DNA of 64,000 bases from Gigantopelta aegis (Eukaryota; Mollusca; Gastropoda; Neomphalida; Peltospiridae): assembly GCF_016097555.1 (NCBI RefSeq), contig NC_054701.1, forward strand, positions 29,429,935-29,493,934, given 5' to 3'. Below, in pieces: positions 39,501 to 51,500 of this stretch. A model generated the notes under the pieces. It saw only the letters and a program-made list of their open reading frames with translations, did no database searches and was not told the DNA's origin. The position numbers were made by a program, and so were the translations under genes. Within the stretch, counting starts at the first letter, position 1, and the number at the start of each line of letters is the position of its first letter.

Positions 39501-42500
39501 ATTTCACACGGAACTGTTCAGCATTTGTTTTGAACATGTCTTGCACATCCCAGCCATTCTGAAAAGAAAAAAAATATATGTAAATAAAACTACATTACAA
39601 AATACATTTTAAACTATACTGCTCTATTTACAAGACTGAACAGGATGCAAAGGAGGCAAAAGAGGTTATTTGTGCAACAATAACTAGTTATACGACATTA
39701 CTGATGGTAACAAATAGTGTTTAATTTAAGTTTTGTAAACAGAGATGACCTATACAATATCATTGATAGTAACAAATAGTTTAATTTAAGTTTTATAAAC
39801 AGAGATGACCTATACAATATCATTGATAGTAACAAATAGTGTTTAATTTAAGTTTTATAAACAGAGATGACCTATACAATATCATTGATAGTAACAAATA
39901 GTGTTTAATTTAAGTTTTATAAACAGAGATGATCTATACAATATCATTGATAGTAACAAATAGTGTTTAATTTAAGTTTTGTAAACAGAGATGACCTAGT
40001 GAACTCAGGACTAGCTCTGGCACTCACCAAATTCACCAGTTGCGAATTTAAAAAAAGAGAGGCTAATTTTATTTTAATTTGGTGAAATAGTTTCATGTAA
40101 TAATAGACATTTTGTTATAAAATAACAGGGTTTCTGTAATTTTTGGCAAACTTTTATGCTGACCCAGAGCTAGCCCTGTAACTGGTTTGTTAGAAATGTG
40201 ATTGACTGTAGCCAATAATGTGTATACAAGCAATATGATGACTTACAGAGTCATGATCTAAGGCCAGCTCGGTTCCACCTTCCGATTCCCAAGGCTGTAA
40301 CTCACGCACCTCACTATCATAGCCTTGGCCATTGTGTCGACTTATTGCTGTGTCTGTAAAAGAATCTGTAAAGAGAGCAACATTTATGTAATTATTTTAA
40401 TTCGTCCTTGTTATGAATAATAAAAACGAAGTCATATGTATGTAAGCCACACAATTATAATTATTTTTTGTAATCTCAGTGAATAAGAAGAAAAGATTGT
40501 GTTTTACGACATTATAGCATATTGTTCTAATGCATTACATAACTGTAACTAAGTCAAGCATGTGTAATCAATTATTCAACTTTCAATTATGAATGCATGT
40601 TTAATGACAACCTAGCCAGGCTTTCTGATAGAAAATTATTTTAGAGTACATAATAAAAACAAAATAATCAGAAGTGATTATAGGTGGTTATGGGTTTGAA
40701 ATATTTTGAAACTGGACATTGCATTTCATGTGATTTCACAAATTTTAAACAACAGTTCTCTTACTACCATTTACCTGAAAATTAAAAAATATATATCCAT
40801 TAATTTTCTAAATTTTAGGGTCCATAATTTCAACTATCTGCTAGCACATACCCTGCTACCAAGAAAACATATTCTGACTGTCAAACAACTTTAATGAATA
40901 AGGAAGAAACCATTGTTTACCGACATCTTAGTACAAAGTTTCAGGTGTCAAAACGAGGAAGACATTACCGTAAATCTTCAAGGAGAGAAAAAAAGGAATA
41001 TTTAACATATTTACTCGAGACCTATTTAGATGAAATCATACAGGCCGATACTATCAAATAGTAGCAAGGGATTTTAAACACTTTTCCAGAGACAAAACGG
41101 CCTCCGATACACTGGTCATGGGGAACTATCGTCCGTCCCCATCCTGCTATTAAAAGTACAAGTTTTGGAAATAACAAAAAAGTACTATTTTTGTCTGCAA
41201 TTTAGTAAACAATCGGCTCAGAAATAAAGTGTGTGTAGTAAATTACACAGTATAGAAAAAACACCAAGACGTTCCCTGTGGGACGGACTATTGTCGGAAT
41301 GCTAAACAGCCAAAGTGTTCACCGAGAAGCCTCGGTCCTATTACCCATCTCACCTCTGTATTCTATCGAGGCTCTAGATCGTGCTGCTGTTTAAAGGTGA
41401 ACTTTACAATAAAGTAAAGTTAAAAGCAGACAAAAAACTTTTTTTTTGCCAAGTTGTAGTCAAATATCAGGAGATGACATTATGTTCGTTTTCATTTTCA
41501 ATAAGGCGTAGTAAAAAAAGTGGTTTGGTTCCGGTTACCCGACCGTCCCTAGATTTTTGGTGCCGACCCTAAACTTTTTTTAACCTCCCCCCCCCCCCCC
41601 CCCCCCCCTTTTTTGTCACCTGTTTTATTTAATAATCCATTAATATCAATCCTAATTTTTGTCGACTCTAAATACAACAACTGCAAAGAGATGTCACGAG
41701 ATCTGTCAGTCCAAGATCTCGTTACCAGAAGACCCGGAACACTTCGCGCAATTTTAGTTCCGAAGAGTTCCAAATGAAAAGCTTCCGAGAGCCATTCGGA
41801 ACTCCTCGTACATTTCAACGAAATATAAGCGTAGCAGAATGTGACGAGGTGTTCCGATTGGATTCACAAGTTCCGAGTAGTTCCTAATGAGTACGAGAAT
41901 ACGTCCGAGAGCATGTGGTGTCAGTGGCATCTTCCATTTACAGAGTAGAATGTCAAAAATTTGCTCATTCAAATTAAATATTATTTAAATCAATTTCAAA
42001 TGAAACGACATTCAAGGAATTATTTTCTACCATTCACCCTCCCGGTGTCAGATTTAATTTTCAAGCCAGCTGTAAAGCTGAACTAAAGGATGACGATATT
42101 GCGGTGGACGATTTAAACGTCACTGTTGGCCAGCTGGCCGAGCGTTTTTTTATTAAATATATCAAATTTTGAACAGATGATGAACTTGACATAACTCCAG
42201 TCACCCATGTCAAAAAATAAAAATGCGTTTGATATTCTTATGGAAAGCCGAAGTCAAAGAGGCTACGTTAAAGAAAAATCTTTTTAAAAAATCTTTAAAA
42301 AACAAAGTTTTCCCTACCTACCTACCCTATTTGTTTTTGGCATGTAACAGGAACCAAGCAATTTTTTTTACTTGGCCTAAAGACCAGTGTTCTCCAACCC
42401 CAGTAAGCGGCTTGTACACTCGCCAAGTTGAGAATTTGCGCCGCCAAGCTGAAGATTTTCACAGACGGGTCCGCCAAGCTGATAAAAAAATGCTGCCAAG

Positions 42501-45500
42501 TCGAAAATCAGTCCGCTATGACGAAAAAAACTTCCGTCAGTTCTATTCACCCATCGCTATATTTAGCCCAGACTTGGACTTGGAGTATATAATAATAATA
42601 TTCTAATTCAACACATTTGTAAGAATGAATCTGATTGGATCCCTGCTAAAAATTTCAGGTGGTAAAATCACCGATATACCGGTCGCAAAATGTCCACGTG
42701 TCGAACAAAATTAAAATCGGGCCTCACAATATCCAGCAGTGATAAAGCGGGAGTCGTTAAAGCCGCACACCTTAGTTCCATCCAGCGAAAATAAATTATA
42801 ATTTGGTTAATCTACACTTAGATCACGTGTTTATCAAATGGAGTAAAAAAGCAGGTTTTATATCAATAAATACCATGGGAATCCCCATGTCCCAATTGCT
42901 TGAAATAATTTTGAAAGTTAGTATTCTGTCACCGGTAGATGTCGCTCGAAGCACAACAATGCCTACGTCACGACAAATTTCACAGACTTGGGGTGCGTTC
43001 TTTTCACCTCTCCTGGACATGTTCCAACTGTTCTGTCCTGGTTGTATCCCCTCTCCAGATATCGTAAGACTTTGCAAAAGTATTGGTTTTAAGGGTTTGT
43101 AACGTTTTATATTGAGACACTTACTTGTCTGAACTTTATTGTTACTGAAAACGTTCACGAACTGTGAAGAAAAATCTCACAAATGAACAACAACAAATCG
43201 GATTTTGATTGCGCGAACCGTGCACAAGAAAACAAACCGAACCAAAATGATAACGGTCACGTGGTATACCAACGTCTGTGACATTGAAATGGAAATATCC
43301 CATCTAAAAATAGATTAGACCTTGTCGGCTCAACGTTTTTTTCTCGAACGTGCGTGCGTTTTTAAGAAATACGAAAAATGATTTTGTGGTATTACAAAAA
43401 CCAGGATTACCAGGATTACCAAAAAAACACTTCAGGTGAATGGAAATGTATATTCTAAATAATAAACGGTAAGTAAAGTGCAATTTTATTTGTGAAAAAA
43501 TGGGTTTAATAGCGAAAAACAACACCGTAATGGTTAACAACTAGCCGTAACTAGGGTGTGTCCCTTTAATACAAGTGGCACAATCTCAGCGGTGCAATGT
43601 AGATTGCCTCTCAACAGCTTGGCTACTCTAACCCAATCAGCAAGCGGTAATTTTTGACAGACAGCCGCCCGTCACTTCATCATTGGCAATTTGCATATTA
43701 TGATTTTTAGTAAATCTTAGTCCTTGCGAGTAATTGACAAGGGTCCGGGCAAATTTCATGCAGGGGAATTGTCTATTGCTGGCTGTTGGCATGCTGAAAA
43801 CCATAAATCGAGAATAATATTTTATGCAATGAAAGACGGCAAAATACTATCCCCAGATGCCAGGAAATCACATCTATATTAGCTTTTATTTTCAAAAATT
43901 TCCGGGTGAGATTAGCTCACTAGCCGCACACATTTAGGCCTATGATCATCTAAGCCCTACTACTTCAGCGTGACCGGTGCCGGTGCGGCAGATCATGAGA
44001 TAGATTATGGTTAACTTTATTTAAATCAACTATTAAATGCCAGAAAAAAAGCACCTTTTGTGACTTAAGATTTAAAAAAAATTCCGGTGCGAGAGGGGGC
44101 AAACCCCTCACGAGCTCACCCCCCCCCCCCCCCCCGTGGACTTCGGCCACATGTCTGCCAACCTGGTCGCATAAAAGTTGGAGAACACTGAAAGACTATT
44201 TCAATTTTATACAAATTATTGAAAATGCTGCATTAAAATTTACTTTTTTGGCTAAAAGGAAAAAGGACTAAGAGTTCACTCCACTGAATAGAGATGTAAT
44301 TCATATGCTGTTCTCTTGAATGGAGACAATTTATATGATTTTCTGTATAGTGTGCATACTGAAAACATTAAAATGATGTCACAAAAAAGACATCCTTGTT
44401 TTCAGCCAATACGGTACTTAGAATTTATTTCTTAGGTATTCTGTACTACGCTTTACAGTGCTTACGTAAAAGCAAATTAGGAATAACACTTTTTACTTGT
44501 TATTGGCAATACAAATAATACAGTGAAATAGATTTAAATCATAGAGATCATAGTTCATAATTTTATTCTAAAGTTAACCGTTAGAACAAGAATTATATGT
44601 AAGCATCAAAAGTAAGGGAATACTGAATGACACTTCAGGGTATATTTTAAACTACAGCTATTTGGTGTTTAACAAATAACTTTTTCGACACTTTCAGGGT
44701 GACCAACTTTCCAGAATTTTCCGAAAAATCCGTCATTTTTACCAAATGGGAAGCAACCATTTCTGAATATATTTAAAAAAAATTATATTTTTAAATCCCG
44801 AGTTTATTAAACCGAGTTTATCATTCTGCATTCTCCATTTCAACCTGAACTAGGTATTATCTACAGTTTTGTGCCAAGACGCTTGTGTATTGGCTGTATT
44901 TGTCAATAAAAATGTTTTTGACAATCAAGTAAACAGAAGCCATGTATGAAATTTGTCTTACTTGTTATGTATTTTACGTATTCATTTTAAAGATATTTCA
45001 AATATCATATTGTAATTACTACGGTTCTATGGTGATGCATGCAACTTTGCCACAGTGGGTAAAAACCTGAATATATAATAGAACACTTGCGATCGTACGA
45101 AAACAAAACAAACGGATCCACAATTCTTTTCTTTTCGTATGCTTTCACATGCAACATTTCACTAAATATTATACATACAGTTTTATTCAAGTAAGTTAAA
45201 CTATAAACAATGTAAATTTTTACAAACCATTATTAGATTTTGATGCGATATTTTTCTTTACACTGGCACCCCAAAAGTGCTACTCTAATAGTAATGTAAG
45301 CGTAATGCAGAATGATAGCCAGTCTTAATGTGGGTACCAGACGATTCATCCCCGATTCAATTAACTACAAATTAGTTCGACCCCACTGATGAAATAGTGC
45401 AAATGTGGCAATGTACCTACATAAAAATAACATTGGTCCCAAGTTTGTCACTTTATTACTAATCTGTAGGTGAGAGTGAAACCGTACTACACTATTTGCT

Positions 45501-48500
45501 AATAAAGTGGGGCTTTTATGGGGGGTTTTGTTGATGATTTTTTTTTTTTGGTCTGTGTGTGCGATAATGCTGTTAATTGCTGTACTAGGTACAGTAACTT
45601 TATTTACACTGATGAATATATTTAGCATGTTTTACTAGACAAACCATAAAGTAGGCCTATGCCTAAAAAGGAAGTAGAAAAATTCTGCCACTTATGTGGA
45701 TTGATTTATACTTTTATTATTGAATACATAACATTCCAATAAATAATACTTTTTTTTTTATTGTTATGCATCTCTTTGGTTGTTGTTATTTTTAAAATAT
45801 GTCAAACACAGCGATGTTTAAATTAAAAAAAAAAAAATTGAAAATAGTTTTCGTGTGCTTTTAAACTATTGTTTTGAAAGGGGCATTCGCACGCTTAAAA
45901 ATGAAAATTCCTGAAAAATATTTCCATTAGGTTGGTCACCTTGCACTTTGTCAAGGGGAAACCTGCTACTCCTACCATTAAAACAGCAAGGGATCCTTTA
46001 TCCTGAAACCACCGTTTCTGTTGACAGAATATGATGAGGGTAAAGCTGCTACTAGGAGATACTTATGGCTTTGTTTTAACCACGGACGAAGGTTGGAACT
46101 TGGTTTAAAAACAAGGGGTGCAGTTTATACACCAGTCCGTGTAATAGGCCGGAAAATACGGGATCTAGAAAAAAAAGCCTAAAACTAAATTTCTTATGAG
46201 CCCCATTTGAGACAAGAGTCCACAAAGGGAAATCGATCCTGCAACCCATCCCACCTAAAGCAAGCACTCTACCACTGAGCTACATCCCACTGCTCTCAGC
46301 AGTGATGTTCACTTACCTCTCACTGCATACTCTAGATCTACATTGACCGCCGTCACAGTCACCACATCATTTCTATCGAATACTATTTTGTCTATAATTC
46401 TGTCCTTCGAAGGTATATTGTTCATGGACTTTCGTCCACCACTAGAAACACTGTCTAGCTTGTGTGCCATTTCTAAAACAACATCCATCTGAAATGAATT
46501 TTTTTTTTAAAATTTAAAATAAAATAAAAACCAAATACATAAAATCTTTTTAAAATGCATCAATGTAACAAGTACTGAGATGAATATTGATGCAACTATA
46601 AATGTAGTTCAATGATGAGGGATCTCATGGACCCGGAGTATTCCAGGTCCCTGATGCAGTGATGGTGGATGGGACGTGCCATAATAAATATTAATATATA
46701 TATACATACTGACACACAGTGAAAATGCAAAAACAACTTTTCATTGCAAATAACGACAAACTATTAATGAATTGATGGATAATGTAATATGACATTAATG
46801 ACTGGTATTCATGAGATACATTCACATGGAAACATGGCCAGTTATCATCAGTAATTGAGTTGCATTCATAATCGAAAAGTTCAACCCCCTCCCCATATCA
46901 AGGTCAGTATCTGGTGCGTCCACCATTGGCCCGGTCGCATGTGTGAAGACGACGGAGAAAGGATTGGCACAAACATCTCAAATAAGCCACAGGAATGTTC
47001 CCACAGGAATGTTCATCCACTCCTGCAACGCCTGTGCAAGCTCAGCGACATTACGCGGTGGTGGCTGGTGGTGATGTACACGATGTCCTAACTCATCCCA
47101 CATGTGTTCAATTGGGTTCAAATCCGGTGAAATGGCTGGCCAGTTCATAACGGTGATACTGGCTTGTTGCAGGAATGCCTGGGTAATTCTTGCAGTATGT
47201 GGACGGGCACTGTCTTGTTAAAACAGAAGGGGACTTCCTAGTCTTCGGTGACGGCGCAAAAGTGGCTGGAGAACTGGTCTTAGAATAAAGTCAACATAAC
47301 GCTGGGCTGTAAGGGCATTGTGGACAATGATGAGATCACTCCTGAAATCACAGTTGATTGCCCCCCATACCATCAGACAACCACCGCCAAACCGATCACG
47401 TTCCCTCACACATCCATCAGCGTACCGTTCATGAAGTCTCCTGTACACACATGCTCTTCCATCGGCAAAGGAGACAGAGAAACGGGACTCATCTGAGAAA
47501 ACAATGATTACCATTCTGGAGAGCAAACTGTAGTCTCGCAGCACGATGTCGTGGTGCCATGATGTTACCGCTGTACGGGCGTCTGCATCCAAGTCCAGCC
47601 GTTCTGAGTCGACGGATGACCGTCATCGGATAGATGGGCCTTCCATGGCGTCCTATTATGTTGCTTGCTGTCATCGTCAGAGTTCTGAACCGGTCACAGA
47701 GGTGGTGTCGTCGAATCTGCCGATCTTGGCGTGGGATCTAACAGGACGTTGACCGGGTCGAGGTCGATCACTGATATTCCCGGTCTGTTGATGACGTTCA
47801 ACAAGTCGTCCAATAGTTGATGGATGGACTCTGAAGGACCTAGCAACTTGGCTTTGCCAAGTCACCCCTTGAACCATGCCTTTTGTTCTTCTCCGAGTTG
47901 TGGCATTCTTAATGTGACAAGGAATATGACACCGTTACGTGACTTTTATGTGTTCACATACTGGCATTTCACGTGCATTGCATGCAGCATGATTGAGCAT
48001 GTAGTGAACGCATTTCACACCATTTTGTGTTTCTGCTGTTGTATGTTTAACGAGAACAAAACCAGGATTAAAACCCAGACAAAAGTACCAATCACTGGCT
48101 TCCTCTCATAAATTGTTATTTTAAGTCCAATAAATATATTTTTCATTAATCACAACAAAATATTGAAAAATATCTGTTTTGCGTTTTCATTGTGTGTCAG
48201 TATATATTAATTTCTAAATTGACTGTAAATTAATTTGGCGACATTCCTAATAATCATTTTATTCATGTGCTAAATTATTAACGAAATGGACATCATCAGT
48301 GATATAAATGTAATATTATAGTTTGTGAATCAAGAAATAAAATCCCTGTACTAAACATGTCTAAATCCAAACTGATGTTTTCACAGATGGTTTTACTCAT
48401 TATCATGTAAAACAAACAGCCAATGAGAAGTTCCCTTAAAGTTGATTAACATAATTAATGACAGACTGCTGAAGTCTGCTTTGTGATTCTGTTCAATTAG

Positions 48501-51500
48501 TATAAACAAAATACTATGGAAATGAACAGAATAATGGATACAGCATAGACCAATTACTGTTATGACATATATTTCTGATTCAATGATGGTTAACTGATTT
48601 TCAACTTTATGCTGAAAATTAATTTTTTTTAAAAACCCCACAAAAACGAACAAATAACAAAAATACCGGACTGTTTGGGTTTTTTTTTCTTTTGTCATAA
48701 TGTTTTGTTATGTAAACTAGTTTTGTGAAAAGATACAGATATTTACAATTTTTACTCTGATAACATTTGTTAAAATTTTACTTGGATTGGTAGTGGCGAT
48801 ATGTTTTCATGATGACCATATTATTGATAACGTAAAAAAAAAGAAGCAACCTTGTAAGTCCACTTACATCTGGAGATATGGTTTTAAAGATACCCTCATA
48901 GACACTGCCATTCTTGACTTGAACATGCACGACACAACCCTGAAATTACAAATAAAACTGGATTAATTACCAATGAAAACTGAACATTCTATGTTTATAA
49001 TTAAATAATCTCTCACTCTCAGTGATAAACAAGATAAAAGCAAATCTAGAGTTCAAAGTTATTGCTGTTAGTATAACAACTTATTATGCACACTTTCAAA
49101 AATTAATAACCCATCATTTTTGTTATGCTAATGTGCCATTTTATGGGTTGACATGAAGCTAAATTTTCTAAATTTTAAGAAAATAAAAAAAATAAAAAAA
49201 TTTTGCTTTCTACAAATGTCTTCTTTTCTCAATTGAATTATTGAGTAAAGTTCAAGCATACTTTTTAAATACCATGATAAAAGATTTAATTAAAGTTCTG
49301 TACTAACACCCCAAAAATCATGAACTGCTTGACAAACAATACTGCAAGAACCTATTGCACAGAAACAATAATTTCAATATAACCAAAGTTAATAAGTGTC
49401 AAAATACTTACCACTAGCGAGAAAATAACATGAGTAAATCTAGAATTGGAATAAACCCCAGTCTGAAAAAGAACATAACTATGGATTAGAATTAAAGTTA
49501 AGCTAAAATACTTTAGGAAGTTCAATAATTACATTTTATAAAAAGCATAAAAATGAAATCACCAGCTTTTATTTAATATCAGACCTCCACTTTAAGAGCT
49601 ATCAATATCATTCTCGCTCCCCATCCTGATACTAGTTCAGATAGCTATTTTTAGTTATCCTTAGTATTTATATCTATAGTCCTTCTCACAGGGAACTCCC
49701 TTTTTCATACCTCAGAATTAAACAAATTATTTATTTCAGAATCAATTGTTTTCTAAATTGCACACAAAAATAGGTGACTTTTTTTTTGCTGAAGTCTGCT
49801 TTGTGATTCTGTTCAATCTGTACTAACAAAATACTTAGCGAAATGAACAGAATAATGGATACCGCATAGACCAATTACAGTTATGACATATATTTGGGAT
49901 TCTATCTTATTCATAGGTAAAGTTAAAAACAATTGTTTTTAAAACAACACAACTACTATTGGATGTCATACATTTGGTAATTTTGACTCATACTAGTCAG
50001 TCTTGAGAAGAAACCTGCTACATTAGCAGCCAAAGAACATAAAACAGGTCCAAGAAATTTGGCAGATTTGCATGCTAAACTACAGAAGTAATGGATTGTA
50101 ACATAAATATCACAAATAACTTTTGGTGTTTCATACAAAGCATTTTATAACTTAGGGGTTGACTTATAAGAGGGTAAAAAAATTTCACCCAAAAAGATTA
50201 CCGTTTTGGGGATTATTTTACAAGTTTTATTGTTGAATTATGCCCTGTATTTATACTCAAATATATTAATTTGACAATTTTTTTTTTTTATAACGTATTT
50301 TTTTGGCATAAGACCAGTTTTGGTTATGCGAAAAGGCATGCGATCTCACTCGCATGTCAAGACAGCAGTCCACATAGTTAAAACAGCAGCCATCACTAAT
50401 AGCAAAAATGTAAACAATACCTGTTGCCTGAGTTTATTTTGAAATCTGGTCACTGGCATTTATCGTTGTTCAAACAATCTTTTGTCGATAATTAGCTTCA
50501 TGAATATTAATGAGCTTTCCCTTAAAATAGCTTACACTGGTCTCCGTATTTCACTAGAGCAACAGGGACATGTCATTTGGTACAAAAACTAGTGTACTTT
50601 CCAGAGTTATCCTCCTTACATATATTCATATGCCGCCAAAACGTGATTAACTGATGATACTTTCAGTTTTATCGTAGTGATCAGTTGTCAGTGTTGATAA
50701 ATAAAGTTGTTGTCTGTGCACATAACCATGCTGTACAGTGCCATACAGTTAGTCAATACAGCTTTCACTATCTACTAAGGGAATATTTCGTTTTGATGCT
50801 ATGTACTTTGATTGGAATAATGCGATGTACAAAACGTGAAAACCAAAGTTTGTAAAATATTTTTTGTTGTTCAAATATCGTACATGATTGTTCTCGTGCT
50901 GAAAATAAGAAATACTTCAATATTTATAAGTTGTTTTTCATGGGTCAACTTATAAACGGGTCAATAATAATAAAAAAATTCAGAGCTTGAAATTAGGGAC
51001 TCTACTTATAGCTAAGATCGACTTACAAATGAAGATATATGGTAGAACCATTAAGTTGAATTTCATAAGCATTACCCTTGTTGCTTATCAGTCTGGTTAG
51101 CAAATATCCTAGGATAAACAAACATTTGAACAAACATTTGAGTGTAATGCCAGGTCACACCATTGCTTCTGCTTTGAATATTCTCTACTTATACCATGTA
51201 TAATGTATTAAAAACCGAAGGGCCAAAAATGTTACTTTCATACCTGAAGTTTTTCTTGAGTATTGGTACTTCTTTTAACAACATTTCTGCAAAATAAAAG
51301 AGAACACAGCTAACTATCTAAAATATAATACACGTGGCCTTTTTAACGGTTTCTGATATTTCTGGGTCTTCTTTTACGAATCAATTTTAGTGCCAAGATC
51401 ACTTTGTAACACGGTTCTAGTCACTTCTCTTTTGATCTGTATTGCCAACTGCTATCTTGGTATTTAACCAATGCTTCACCTTGCAAGGATCTTAAAAGGT

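Noticed and set aside
42223-42606. 127-codon plus-strand frame
   Set aside because: Spans the junction of two non-autonomous DNA elements; composition is repetitive and no domain is seen.
46855-47091. 78-codon plus-strand frame
   Set aside because: Antisense of the Tc1 transposase relic B.
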